Positions 1 through 13,900 of a stretch of 64,000 bases of DNA are shown here, piece by piece; position 1 is the first letter of the stretch; the number at the start of each line of letters is the position of its first letter. The notes below the pieces were generated by a model. The model worked only from the letters and a program-made list of their open reading frames with translations, was not told the DNA's origin and did no database searches. This DNA comes from Chamaea fasciata (taxonomy: Eukaryota; Chordata; Aves; Passeriformes; Sylviidae), in assembly GCA_029207755.1 (NCBI GenBank), contig JARCOQ010000016.1, forward strand, positions 191,001-255,000, in the 5' to 3' direction. The position numbers were made by a program, and so were the translations under genes.

Positions 1-1950
1 CCTTCCCTCTGACAAGCCGTGGGCAGCTGGATTGTTAAACACGTGACACTCATCTCAGTTGTTGTTCAGTGCCATTGCTCCAGCATATGACTTGAGTTAG
101 GTAATATTTGACCCATAAAAATTCTGGTTGTAGGCCCAGACATGTAATTTTGTCAGTTAGCTTTGGCTGTATCACCATGTTCTGTGCTGGAATTATGGCA
201 TTGGAGTGTGTCTCACACCGTAAAGGAATTTATTTAACTTTCCGAGTTCAAGAGCTCTTGTCATTTTCTGCAATGAAAACTCTACAGAGGCATCTTTGTG
301 GCTTCCTGTAGTGAGACAGCTCCTCCCATTAATTTCTATCTTTTTCCCACTCCTTACTGAACACCTTTAGCTAGAAGAGACCAGGAGATGCTCTTGCAGA
401 GATTGCTAGAATTTAAGAATAGCTCAAGTGAAAACATTTAAGTGACACACATTTCTGTGCCTCAAACCTTCAGCAGGAGTGTGGAGATTTTGAAAATACT
501 GAGGTGACAGAATGGCATAAAGGAGCTGCTCTTGCAAGGAAAACTGAATTTAGTAAGTGCAACTTCTTGTTAAAATTTTTGAATTATGTTAATTTTTTTT
601 GTATTTTTTAATTTTATTTTTATCCTGGTAGATAAGAATGGCAAAGGACTCAAAATAAGATTTCCAAATTAAATTTGGGCTTTATAAGATGGAAGGAACA
701 AATTAAGGAGCCTGCAAGTTTCTGCTTTCCCTCCAGACTGTGACAGATTCCCCACTTGATGTCAGCAGAACATCTGCTCCCTGTCCAGTATCCCTTAATT
801 TGATTGTGATTCATGTTTTGCAGAGGACTCTAAAGCTTTTCAGTTACATCATCTAACCAAATCAGCTGAACTCTGTTTTGCCAGGTATTATGGGAAGGCA
901 AACTAAAAATATGTTCCATGCTCAGAGAAGTAGCTACAAGTCATACCAGAGATACCAGGGCTGGTGGATAGATGGAGATAAAGTCATGAGCTGGAGGAAG
1001 CAGAGAGAATGTTCCTTAATGAGACTAACAAGGTGAAAAGCAGAGTGTGTGGAGAAGGGAAAAGGTGGATGGAATGAAGGTCTCCTGGCAGTTTGGGAAT
1101 TCCCTGGTGGATACTCCTTGTACAACCACCCTGGTGGCTGCTTGCATGCACAGCAAGAGGAGAATTATTTCTGTCTGCAGCATCTTCTGTATTTTCCCAA
1201 TGTTCTTGTTACTCATTGTCTGATGTTGTCTCACATCTCTCCCTACCATTTTGGCTTTTAATACCAAGTCCTTTTACATTTTGGGAGCATCAGCTCTTCT
1301 TAGCTGATCTCAGTGCTCCTGGGGATGCCTCACATTTGTCCCGTCCATCATACTGCAGGAGTAAATGCTCGTGTGTTGTCATTTCCCTGGATGTTAAACT
1401 GAAGGAGATGGAGTGCTTTCATTTCCTGTTTGCTTCCACCTTGACTCCCCTCTGGATGCTCTTGGTAGATGTATTCATTAAGGATGCTCTCATGAGCAAA
1501 TATAAATAAATGATATGGAAAGACATATCCATCTCATGCTTCTAGAGATCAGCATGTTACATATTTTGTAGCTGACCTAGGAGGGTATTGAAATAAATTA
1601 ATTATTTTTTCAAGTTTCATTCAAATGAATATTGGAACCCAGAAAATCTGATTTGCTGATTGTGTTGTGAAATCAATTAAGTAATTTTTGAGCTCCAGAA
1701 CTACATTTCTTTGTTCTAATCTGAAAATTATAGATACCAACAAATGAATAGCAGCAACACATTTCTGATTTCAGAAGATTTGGCCTCTTAGAGGCTGTTT
1801 CATTTTGTTTTCAGCTTTTGGAAACTCTTTTTGTTCCTTGATTATGAACCTCATCTTGAATAAATCACACAGCCAAAACCTCCAGTGGTACAACACAAAT
1901 TTGCTTGTGGTAAGGAGAAAATGATCAGAGTTATTAAAGTGTGTCAACTT

Positions 1951-1974
1951 TTATTATTATTATCATCATTATTA
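1951..1974. repeat. Imperfect (ATT/ATC)n microsatellite
   Basis: A short run of TTA and TCA triplets (four TTA-type units followed by ATC units) sits in AT-rich DNA. It is a simple repeat with no coding context. Confidence 0.75.
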
Positions 1975-3051
1975 ATTTCTATTCATATCATGTGTTGACC
2001 TACTCCAGCACTTGTTTTGATGCTTATTGATGTTATTCAGCATTCTAGAATATGAGAAAATCTGTATTATCTTCAAACAGGCTGGTACTTTTATAAATTG
2101 CTCCTGTTTTTTATAGAAAGAGACAGAGCAAGATCATTCAGAGGCTGTTCCACACACACTATTTTGCTCTGTGTGCACCATGCTTGATTAAAATAGAAGC
2201 CAAGTCAATTTACTAAAACTCTATTCAGCAGAAATATTGTATAATATAGGCATTCTTCTCCTTTTGACCTGTTTAGCAGAAATGTAGCTGAATAGCCCAG
2301 ATCAGGGTAAGGATGCACAAAAAGCACTGCACAATTTAATAGTTTTAACTTGCTGAGGCTCTTCTTAATACAGCCCGTGACATGGAAATCCAGCTACTGC
2401 AAAAACTGGCTGTTTCAGTAAATTTAAGGGTAAAAGCTGCATGATCTAGTGAAATAAGACTGGGTCTTTAAGTTACTATAAACTAAAAATTATATAGCAA
2501 ATGCAAGCTCTCCTACATACTCCTATTTTTTAATCAATAGAGCTAAGCTGAAACTGAAAACTGGAAACATTGTTTTTAAAATAATATTATAAAGCTTTCA
2601 GTTTCAAAGAATGTGCTTTATTATTTTCTTATGTAAATCATGCTTAAGGCAGAAAAAATACCCCTATGAATTTAAAATTGATTTTTATTCTCAGTTAAAG
2701 TTAAAAGATACGTACCAGAATGTCTGGAAAACTGTGTGAAGTTGGTGCCCTTCACATAAAATGTAACCATTTGAATATACAATTCAAACCCAAGGGATAC
2801 AGCCAGCATCCCATTGGACGAGATGGCAAGTGTCTTTCTCGCTTTTATTTTATAATATGAAGGATAAGTTAAATTTCATTTATTTCAAGTTTAAAGAAAG
2901 ATGGACCTTCTCCACAATCTGGAGCCAAATAGAAACCCTTGACTGTAGACATGTGGCTCGCCCTACCCTGTTACCAGAGTGCCATGCAAATCACTGGGGG
3001 TGTCTTCTACCAGCAGTTCATTGACAGAACTTCTCTATTATTTCCCTTTAC

Positions 3052-3069
3052 ATTTCTTAATTAAGAAAT
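3052..3069. repeat. 18-bp perfect palindrome, AT-rich
   Basis: The sequence ATTTCTTAATTAAGAAAT equals its own reverse complement, with no spacer. The core TTAATTAA contains overlapping homeodomain-type TAATTA sites. A palindrome this AT-rich can arise by chance in 64 kb, so function is only a possibility. Confidence 0.8.
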
Positions 3070-6000
3070 TCTTCATCAACAATAAAAAAATGCTCCTCTG
3101 TAATCTGGGAGCTTTCAGGATGGAGGCTGAAGTGGCACATTAGTGGCTCTTTTTGTGAGTGCTCTAGCTGCCATTGTCTCTCCTGTGGAAGTCCTCAAAT
3201 CCTGGGGCAGATGGAGAGGAGCTGACACTGACGGCACACACCGGGAGCTCGGTGCCTCTCGCCACATTTTCAATTAGTGCCTGTAGGTGTTAAAGTGTGT
3301 GTGAGGTGTCCCAGGCACAGCCCCCTCTGACATCGTTCGCGGCAATTTGAGCAGGGAAAGGTCTCTGCTGGGAGCAGATGGCATGGGCAGTGATGCCTCC
3401 TCTTCTCTTCCGGCTCCTCAGCATCTGCTTTGAGCTTTGCACCACCTCTGTGGCTCCCAGAAACACACTCACGGAGGGCAAACACAGTCCGTTTTCCTGA
3501 GCGTGCAAAGCAAGAGAAGAAAATTGCTTTCTTCTGCTTGGAGCACAACAGAAATAGTGGAACAATTCTAGACGACAAAGGTTCTTTTTCTCATTACTCC
3601 TGGAGAAACATTCCACTCTCAAATGGATCCTTGTGAGTCCCACAGGTTTTTGTTACTTATGTAAGCTCAGTAAAAGCAGTGACGAGATGAAGCTCTGGTG
3701 AGAGCCCTTCTGTGCTCAACACACCAAAATAAATGAGGCTGTGGATGGGGATCCCTGGAAGAGGATTATCCCTCAGCCCTGCAGCCACCAGCAGCCCATC
3801 AATGTGCCCCTGTACCACCAGAGCTCTTTCACACAACATCTAAAACCATCTGAGCACTCAGTGGGGAGCCTGAGCTGCTGCCTTGTTCCGGAATGAGGCA
3901 GCTTTGAGAATCTGGGAGGGTTTTGATGTCCTACCGAATTTAAATATGTTCTTCCAGTTAATAGAAAAATAGGTGTGTTTTCAAGGTCATGTCGATGTTA
4001 AGTTGTTCCTTTGAAGCTCTGTAATTGCTAGTGTAAAAGATACCTTGATACAGAAAGATGTGGAAAAGCTCAAATGTTTTACTGGGGTCAAAAAGGGCAC
4101 TTCATAAAGAATATGGGCAAGCTGCAGGGCATGGCTAAGTGCTACACTGCATTAAGAGAGGATTGACTGTAGAAAAATGTAGTGTGAAATATTGTGTTGA
4201 GGCAGTAAATCCAGGAAATATAAATTTTTATCTTTGAGTCCTCAAACAAGTATCACCAGAAATCCTTTTCTTTTTAGCCACGAGATGCAAATTGAGTGAA
4301 AAAGTCAAATAAACTGGAGTCCCACTCATGTTGTTAATTCTACTTCTGTGACATCTGTTAATTCTTTCTTAGTCACTTTTGTCACTTACTTTCTCAGTGA
4401 CAAAACTAAGTTTACATTAGTCTTTGTGCTTTGTAGCCCAGTTCTGTCCTGTAGATACTTTGTGGGAAACTTGAAATAGAACAATGGAGAAGCAATGAAG
4501 GTAAAATGGGTTTGCTTGGATACTGATAATAAAATCAATGCAATTTGTCAGACTCATCTGCCCTTTGCTGGAATAAGCATTGATAAAGATTCATCCTTAC
4601 AAGCGTGGGTCCTGGTATTACTCCTTAGAGATCCTTTTCTTCCAGAATTGTTTGCTGACAAATGTATTTTTCATGCCTCTCACCGCATGGCAGTTTGTGG
4701 TTCCTTGTAATCACCCTGTAAACAAGTCTGACTTGTGACACTTCTTATATTTCTAGAACTATTCCTGGACATTCCTGGCTATTGTGGAAGTTGTCACCAA
4801 CGCCACAGTGAGCTGAGTACCAGGCCCTTCCTACCAGCACAATCTCAGAATGTGGGAGGGTGAATGAGACTCAGCTGAACCACGTCCACACAGAATTTAC
4901 TGTGAGAGTTGGGCCCTGTACCAGACTTGAACATGGCACATCTGAAGGTGACCTTCAAACAGCTTCTCCAGGTTCCCACACGCCGCAGAGCTGAGTAAAC
5001 AGAGGATAATATTTACACTCAGCAACTTTCTGAAGACACTTCTATTCTTCTCAAATCTCAATGACATGCATCTTTTATAGATGAATTAGTTTCTGCAGCT
5101 TTTATTGTCTAGCCTATTCCTGGCTACGGAGTGAAAGCATTGACCTTGACTCAAGAAATCCATAGAGTTAGAAGGAATCAATTTAAAACATGAAGTGCTT
5201 GTGAAGGAGGTAAATCTGCTCTACCACTTTGAACTATGTAGGCTTGCAGATCATTACTGCAATGTTTTCTAGCTCTGCCAGCACCTCTGCCTTGCTGACG
5301 TTTTCATGTTGACCTGAATATATAAAAACTCTGTCATGTTTCTTGTCATTATCTCGTACAAGTTGGTGCAATATGGCCATACAGTGAAAAGCCATTAGGC
5401 CTGCAGATAAACGGAGTTTTTCTTGCCTGATCAAGACACATATAAATCAGTCACAACTTATATTTCCTATTCCTTCTTTTCCATGTATTTTCATCCTCCT
5501 TCAAACTGCAGTTTCTGTGTATAAATATCAATATCGCTTAAAGGGAATGAATTAGAAAGGGAAAACTTATAAAATATGAATTCAAATGTGTAGCTGTTTC
5601 TCTTCTTAATTTTAAACTTCATCTTGGAAAATCCCTTTTGTCATGAAGCCATGTGTCCAAAAAGATTAATCAAGGAAATGAAAATAATGACTTTTTTGCA
5701 ATGGGGTTTTAGTTGATAAATGTTGCCAAAGCACTCTTGAGACTTTCACAAGATTAAAATGCACGTTTGTAGTGAATGATGTCAGCAAACCAATGTCCTA
5801 GTGCGGCATCCAAGGGCTGCTGATAGAGTGCTCTGAATTATTTAAAGTATAAATGTGTAAAGATGCCTTCTCAGACTCCTCACAGACTCAAACTCGGTGT
5901 TATTTCTCCTGTAGCTGCTCCTCTGTTGTGTGGGGTTTTTTCCAATAGATTATTTCAAAGCACATTTATATTAACTGTATAAATCTCTTTGTGCTCCCAA

Positions 6001-8271
6001 GAGCTGTATTTTATGGTTGCATTATACTTCCGGAGGATGAGATTGGGGCACGTGGAGGTCACTGGCAGGACCCTCTGAAATAATTTCCATCGAGGTTAAG
6101 CTGTCATCACATCCTGAAGGGCGACTGTAGTACCTGGTAAGAACAAAGCCACAGCTGACTCACACCCTGAGGCAAAGAGAGATGATCCTTGGAGCCTTTT
6201 CTGGTTAAAACCAGACCGCTGTGTTCCTGCTCACTTGTGTAGCAGCAGTCCAGATGACTCCAGCAGGATCACTGTGACAGAAAGCAGTGCTTTGGGATCA
6301 CATGGTGACACCCACAGGTCCTCTGCAGTTGTCTGCATCCAGCCGTGGCCACTTGCAGTGGCGCCAGAGCTTACCACTCTTTCAGGCTGTTGTGCTCCTT
6401 TGGAATCACGACTTTCAGAGGTAAAAACAAAAAGCTGTGTATAGTAAATTCTGTCCTCATGGCTCATCCTGGCTCTTTCATTGGGCTTCTCAACAAAAGA
6501 GAAACAGAAGAATGATGTTTGCCTTCAAGGGCTCCTTCTATCCTAGTTTTCAATTCTGCCTCTACAACTGCAGCATATAAAGGCCCATAGACACTTGAAA
6601 TGGCTAAATGAATTCTTTGTGCCACAGGTGAAGCAGCCCAAAACTCTCAGTGAGTCCTCCACTGAATCCTCCACTCTCATTAGGGACCAATGTGAGTAGG
6701 TGAAGCACAGGAGGTAGTTCCAGTGCTGGCAGGTACTAACAACAGGTATGCTCCAGGAATGGTGTCTGAGCCCCTGTGTTGGGTGAGTGACAGATTTGTC
6801 TTCCCCGAGTCTAGATGTGTTTTTAGAATGAGATTCAGATGGGCTGTTATTTAAGGATCCACTGTAGCAAAACTTGTAACTGCTTAGTGATCTTAATGCA
6901 AATGAGTCACATTCCTACCTATGTTGTAAAGGCACAGGATGTCATCCCCACTTGTGAGAACAACGTGCATGCAAACAAGGACTTGGGCTGTCACAGGGAG
7001 CTCTCAGCCTGATAACCGATCCATAACCCAGCTCTGAATAGAAGAGAGGTACCCCAAACACCAGCGTGTGTTGCACTGTGCCACATCTTCTATATTTGTC
7101 TGTGCCAGGGAACCCTTCCTTACTCTCTTGGTTCACTCTGTTCTGTGATTAACCAAGCAACATCTCATCTGTATGGGAATGATCACAAACACTGTGACAG
7201 GATGAAAGCCATTGTGCTGGTGTCAAACTCTGATGGCAAGCAATTTCAGAGTGGTTGCCAGAAATCTAATCATTTCAGTCATTTCAAAAGAGTTTAAAGT
7301 AGTTGTTAAAAAGAAAGTGCCTCATCATCCTGGGGAATAGAGGCATTCTTGGCCTTCAGTCAGGCATTCTTTAGAGCTAGTGACACATTTATGTGATTAT
7401 AATGACAAATGACTTTTCTGTCCCTCTCTGTTTCTGTAATAGATGAGATATGTGTGTGGTTTTTGAGGATGGAAGAAATAAGGGAGGGTAGAATATTTGT
7501 ATTTCAAATACGGGAAATTGCAAAATTTCCTCATTAGTAACCCCACCCTTCAGCCCCAAAGGCAGGAAAACCAACTTACAGTTTTAACTTTGGAGGTGCA
7601 AGCCTAAGACAGGACCTTGCATCAGAATTAGGCAAAGGTAGCTGCTTGATTTCTTGGCCAGCCTTGGACATATCAATTCCTGCTGGAGCTGTTATGTGCT
7701 CTTTTCTGCTGATTTTGTCAGGCTGCACAAAGGACAGGTAAAGCTTTTCTGAAGCCAGCTGATCCAGGTCCAAACCCTACCATCAGCTAAACTGGTGCAT
7801 GTCTCATGTTTGATCAGAGACACACCAGATGTAAAGAAACTGAGAGCAGGTGTGTATGTTTGGCCTGGTGTATTTCACCAGTGCAGCACAAAGTTACACA
7901 TGCAGATCTCTTGATGTTTGTGCTGACTCTGCTGACAGTGCTAATGAAATTACAAGTTAAAGTCATTACTGGAATTAGTTATCTTGATTTGTTTCCTTTG
8001 CTGTGTCTATTTCACAAAAGAGTTCTACAAAGTTCAGAGAACACTTCAATGAAGTGTTTAAAAGTTCCAACTGCCCTCCAAAATTTGTTCAAACAGTCTA
8101 ATGCAAAAGAAAAAATAAAAGCTGAAATGGAAGGATTCTGCAGTATAGAAGTTTAAATTTTGATTTATGAACTTGGCAGTCAGTCTTTACCAATTAAAAA
8201 CATGCATAGGGGTTTTTAATTTTCTCCAGACAACTGTTATTACTGAGCTGGTCTGTTTTGTCAGCATGTGC

Positions 8272-8304
8272 CAAGCCCTGGCTCTGCCCCAGCCAGGGAA
8301 CTTG
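8272..8304. repeat. GC-rich inverted repeat (hairpin)
   Basis: CCCTGGCT at 8276-8283 is followed by a 7-base loop and then its exact complement AGCCAGGG at 8291-8298. Beyond the stem, CAAG (8272-8275) can pair with CTTG (8301-8304) across a two-base bulge, giving about 12 paired bases. It is too short for a typical microRNA precursor. It may be a protein-binding site or chance. Confidence 0.7.
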
Positions 8305-8683
8305 CCTTTGCACCTGTCAAAGCCCAGTGTGGAAAGTGCTGCATGACAAAGAGTCAAAGTGACAGTCCAAAATTGTTCCCACAGCAACTTTTAAATGCTT
8401 GGAGAGACTTTTCTTTCATGTTTTAACTGTGCAGTTTCAATTGTAAAAGCTCTGTTCTCTACACCAAACCTTTTTCAGCAACAAAATTAAAGGGATTCTA
8501 AGTTTGTCAGTAAACCCTGACATTCAAGTGCCGAAGTTCGTCAGAGTAAGGCAGATTGAAAAGTTATAGCACTGGGAGATTTTCCACTGAATTCATATTG
8601 CAAGAGATGGATTAATCTTTCAAAGATCAAATGATCTGGAAATACAGATGACATAATTTGATTTCTATTTCTTTTTATTTAAA

Positions 8684-8797
8684 GTGCCAGGCTGGATGTG
8701 GCCCTGGGCAAGCTGCTTTAGCTGCCTCTGCTTGAGTGGAGGGACAGAGGATCCCAGAGGAGCTGGCCAACCTCAGCTGCCATGGGATTCTGTATAT
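8684..8797 (+). mobile_element. CR1 LINE, 3' tail fragment
   Basis: The segment begins with a 'gccaggctggatgtggccct' type sequence, the usual start of the last ~110 bases of avian CR1 elements. It runs through a degraded 'ggttggactagatgacc' region, here reading like 'gagctggccaacctcagc', and ends at TGGGATTCTGTA. That ending resembles the short terminal ATTCTRTG-type repeat of CR1. Only the 3' UTR is present, as expected from 5' truncation during target-primed reverse transcription. Divergence is substantial, so this is an old inactive copy. Confidence 0.72.
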
Positions 8798-10934
8798 TCA
8801 ACAAGATTTACACCCCATTTATCCTTGGCCAGTGGACCAAATAAAATGAATACTCTAGCATAGCTTTATCCTTAAACTATGTATTACAGCTTTATGAGTT
8901 AATGTAAATAAATGCAACAGCAAGAATGATTCATCTTCACTTTTTGAGAAACTGTAATATCTTACACTAGATAGACTGTCAGTATAGAAAAAACAATTTG
9001 CCATATTGATACCTGGTTCTTAGTGGCATTGTTTATTAATTCCCCTTAGAGCAAAGGAACAAATCCTGAAATTTTAAAATGGCACTTTGCTTAGTATCAC
9101 AATTAAGTTTCTGTGCCTTTTCGTGGAAATAATTGGTATCATTTTATGATACTCAAAAATGAAGAAGAAGCAAGTGTCTTTGCTCAGAGCATATTTATCT
9201 TGTTTTCATTAAGGACAGTGAAAATTGAGAAAGAATCGTCTACATTGTCAAAAAATATTTCTATATGCATAGGTCAACAATGTAGTGCTAATTACCAGAT
9301 AAAATTAGGCTAATTTTATATTGCTAATGTGGTATTCACTTTGGTAGTATTCAGATGATACTTCAGGATGCGTGCTGAGAAAGAATATGTTCTTAAATGC
9401 TCCCTATGAAATGAGCCAAATAAATGAAACCATTGTTATTTTGCAAAAACTTGCTCATGTCAAGGTCATGGAGAGATAATATAATAAAAGGACAAGAAGA
9501 GCTGACTGGATTTTTAGGTGCCAAAGTAACTTATGTGTGAGGCTACAAACTCAAATGGCACTTGCTGCAGCCACAACTGCTTCAGTCTCTCTTGCACAAA
9601 AGTTTTATTATCAAAACCTTTTCCAGTGTAACTCAAAATGGTCACGTCCTTCCAATGTAAAACCACTGATTCCAAACAAATCTGGTTAGAGAATTTCCAA
9701 ACCACCAAACAGATCACAGGATGGCCACACAGCAGTGAGATTTCTCTCTGGTTTCTTATCTTGAGTCCAGAGAGTTATGTCACTGTATGCACCAAGCTGT
9801 ACTACTGCTGAAATGGTTTCCTGATTTTTACCATTTTACCATGTGCCTGAGCCCTTATAGAGCCTTTCCCCCCGCCTCAGTCATTCTGGACAGCTGCACC
9901 TCCAGGTACTGGGACTTCTGTGACCACTTTTGGTTGGTTCTGGATGACCACATGGCCAGGCTAGGGCAGTGACTAATGAACATTTCCACCCTCCGGTGCC
10001 TTTGCAGCAGATGTGTCCTGTCCAAATTAGAAATTCCAGGTCATACTGAGCCTAGAGGGTGTTTTAGCACGGGTGAATTCTGTTTCAGCTCGCACAGGTT
10101 GCACTGCTGGCTCTTTGGGTGTCCTGGTCCCTCTAACCCCTGCGTGTGATTTTCCCTCTTCCTGACAACAGTCTGTGACTGCACAGTTTATGACTAACTC
10201 CCACAGTGACTCTGTTGAATGGATTTTTCATACAAACACAGGACAATCATTTTTTTTAAAGAGTGTTTTCAATAGACTGTGGTGCAGTCTTGTTAAACAC
10301 TGCAGGGGATCCTTACTTTTTTTTGTTTGGATGCATGACTCTCCATTCTAATCCTGGTTTGTGTCTTTTGCTACCAGTACAAGTCTTAAAAAAAAAAAAA
10401 AGTATTAATTTTATTTAAGCAGCACTAATGGAAACCCAAAGCAATATTATTTCACGTTTGGCAAAGTTAACCTTTATTATATTTGTTTAAAACATCAATT
10501 ATGTGTAAAATAGGTTTGTATAAAATATAATATCCCTCCTAGTAATTTATCTTCCACTTTCAGCAGAACTAAAGGTATTGAAAAAGTCTGGTTCCCAGTC
10601 TTTGCCTTGCAGCTGAAAAAAAGAAGTGATATGGAAGGTTACGTGCATGTGGGGAAAGGTTTTATGTTTTAAATTTTTGTTAGTTTTAAAACCTCTTAGG
10701 TTGGAAGTTTTTCCTGTGTTCATCATCTAAGTTTTAAACATAAATAACCCCCCTGTTACAATGTTGTTACACTGAATAGCCTCCTGAATAACCTCTCTTC
10801 TCTCTATCCAGAAAGAAATTTCATTTATAATTCTATGAACACATCATTTCCTTGTTACTTTTTGAATTATTCTAATTGATAATAGGTCAAGTCTAAGATA
10901 CAATAAGCCCATTGCCAAATTTTCTTTTTTTTTT

Positions 10935-10989
<55 letters not shown>

Positions 10990-13900
10990 ATGCTTAAAAT
11001 TACTCCTATGGTAATTTTCAAAAGCAGTTAAGGAGTAGCTTGTCAAAAATTATTTATTCATCTAATGATAGATGTGAATATCTTCTGGGATTTTAAAAAG
11101 TGCCTGAGCAAGTTGGAACTAATGAAGTTTAAGCATCTAATATGTTTAGCTTATCTTAGAAATCCTGTGAGATGATGATATAAAACGTTTTAGACCCAAC
11201 CATATTTTCAGAAGTGCTGTAGAGACACTTAATTGATTAAATTGGAAATAAACCACCCACCCTAGTAGTTAAAACCCTGAATATAAATATACAGAGAAGT
11301 ATTGTTGCATTTGAGAAGATTTAAGGCTGGAAAAGGAGCAAGGCTTGTAGAGAGAAGTGGCTCTAAGACCACTGAAAAACACACCACTTTTCCAGTCCTT
11401 TCCCTTTATCTCCGCGGTGTGTCTGACAGCCTGTTTGCCTTTTCCAGTGCTATCAATGAGTTTGTTAAGTGTATTGCTGCCCTGAGAAAACCTCGCACTT
11501 CATCACAAATATCAACCTGCTAGTTAGTAAACCAGGAGAGGTCGAAAAATGTCCCCTACATTGTGCGTATAGAAAAAGCTCTAAAGCATGAGAGAACATC
11601 CCAGGGATTGTGTGCAGTGACAGTTACGATAAGTGCTCCGTTAAGAAGTGCTCCATCTTCCAAGAACTAAATTTTTGTCTGAAAGGGAGATCAGAAGAGC
11701 CTCCCAGTAGCACAGCAGCAAAACCAAGCCCTAATTATTATTCTAAAGACACAGAAACTGCAGCTCTTCACTGTTGATGACAAAGGCAGCCAAAGCCCCT
11801 CGGGTTTTATGAGGATGGGGTTTGATGTCCTCCAGCAAGGCTGTGTCTGGAGACAGTTTATCAATGCAAGCAGTGCCAGTGCTGTGCTTCTCCCCCGTGC
11901 CCAGCCCAAACTGGAGTTTGTGTTACATAACCCCTGCAATTCCAGGGCACTGCTCTCCTGGGAGTGTGCCTGAGCCAGGGCCAGGACAGCTCCAAAGGAG
12001 TGAAACTCCACCTTATTCTCATCAAATGATGGATGTGACACGCTGGGCTCAAGACCAACCCCAGCGTTTTACTTTACTGTGCAATTTTTGTGTGCAAAAT
12101 GTGGATCTCTGCTACGGCTGTGCAGCAAAATCCGTGAGATTGCCCCTGCACAGGCAGTGAGGTGACTTGCTGCTGTAAATCACCTCTTGAGACGTATTTC
12201 TGCTCTAATGCAAAGGGACCAGAGGGAGGACTAAGTTCCTGACTAAGCTGTCTCATTTGAATACCAAAAGTTAGGCTGAACTTGCTCTACTTTACACTTG
12301 AATGGGAATGTAAGAGGCTCATTTGGTGAAGGAATGGGAAGATAAGTCCTGAGTTGGCTCTCTAAGAGTATTTTAGGTCTTCCAGGAGCTAAGAGCTGCT
12401 TGTATTTGGTGTTTGCATTGCTCTGTCTCTCCAGGCTCTGCTCACTCTGCCTGAAATGGTCCATTTGTACCCGGTCCATTTACACCCGCTTTTGGATATT
12501 TTTTGTCTTATTGTTCTGAAGGAGTTTGCCAGTTCTGTCATTTCAGTAAAATGCACGTGCTTTGCCATAGATTTGCCTTCTGTTCCCTTGCTTTTGAAGG
12601 CTTAGCTGGAGAGTGAGAGCTGCCAAAATTGCAACTGTGCAGTATTTCCTGGCCTGGCAAGTTTCACATTTCTCCCTTGCTGACAGTGCCATGAATTAGT
12701 GAATGATAATGTGGTTGTTGCTTTTTAAGCCTTACCCACACCTGTCTTTGTTCTTCTGCAAAGAATTCATGTTCTCTCTTAAATGAATAAATAGAAGCAT
12801 TTCCAATATAATAGAAGGAGAACACACAAAAACTCCTTTTCATTATGCTGGTAGGTTACAGAACAATTAATAGCAGCTTTTATTAGAATTGATCACATTT
12901 ACAAAGGAGAAAAAAAAAAAAAAAGCAGCACATGCAGTCCAGAGCTCAGATTAGGCCTGAGTTAGCCTAAAAGCCAGTGGAAGCTCAGAATCTGGTGATT
13001 TAGATATTATCCTTCTCTCCCACAGGGAAGAATCTTTCAAACCCGAACCATTCAATCACAGAGCTGAGGCACCAGGGCTCTGTGACATGTATCTGTCTCC
13101 TAAGGATACACAGATATTCTTGCGCTCATAAATATTTCTCCAGACGTGAATACTTTTTCCACCTTAGGACCTTAGTGAGGAAGAATTTTGTGGCTTGTCA
13201 TTTGACTGTCAAAGCTGCAAGCTGATTTACTACAGACAGTTTTAAATGGAGAAGGAACTGAGGCCACATCTGTTCCTCTCTATTGTTCCATTCCTGCACT
13301 GGGTGAGGAGAAGAAACCCCTGGTAATAGCAACATACATCTCTAAGTCTCCAGAGAGCCTTCTGAGGGAGCAAATGTCTGCTGTGGAGAGCTCTGCACCT
13401 CAAAATATATGGTGGTAATTAAATTACTGCTAATTGAGTTTAGTAATCCAAAGGCTCAAATGCTAATGAGCCAAAACAGGAGATATGAAAAAAGGGAAAT
13501 ACCTTTCCCCTAACTTTTTATGCTTTCCATCTCATAATTGCATAGCCTGCGCTGAGAATTGCTTTCTGTCACATGTCCCATCTCTTTTGAATTTGTTATT
13601 CTTGGATTTCTTTTCCTTGGGGGCAATTTTATTTGTAGTTGATGTTTGCTTACAGGATTGGAAACAAAAAAATTTCGCTGCCTGTCATAAAACAATTTAC
13701 CTGAGAGAAAACAAAAACACCACTGAGGCAACGGTACAGTTACATTTCTTGGTAAATATGTGCTTTTTACTGATTGCTTTTATTTTCACAGTTTCTCTTT
13801 CACAGCCCTTGACAGCCTCTTATTCCCAAAGATAAATTCCCTCTTCCTCCAAAGCAGTTAGACTGATAAAAGTGGTTGTATTAGCAATGGGTAATATCAT

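Larger units (their letters stand above)
1..8683. other. AT-rich non-coding sequence, no gene seen
   Basis: I see no gene in this stretch. All open frames are under 140 codons, overlap one another on both strands and show no family motifs. Small structures present are an ATT-type microsatellite near 1951-1974, an 18-bp perfect palindrome at 3052-3069, a two-copy 12-bp direct repeat at 6652-6675 and a GC-rich hairpin at 8272-8304. The part around 3180-3500 is richer in GC and CpG than its surroundings, but no exon is evident there. Conserved regulatory elements could be present but cannot be recognised without an alignment. Confidence 0.7.

Noticed and set aside
10698..10740. CR1 3' tip, from 'aggttggaagtttttcctg'
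   Set aside because: The match is limited to 'ggttggaag', and no neighbouring CR1 landmark is present.
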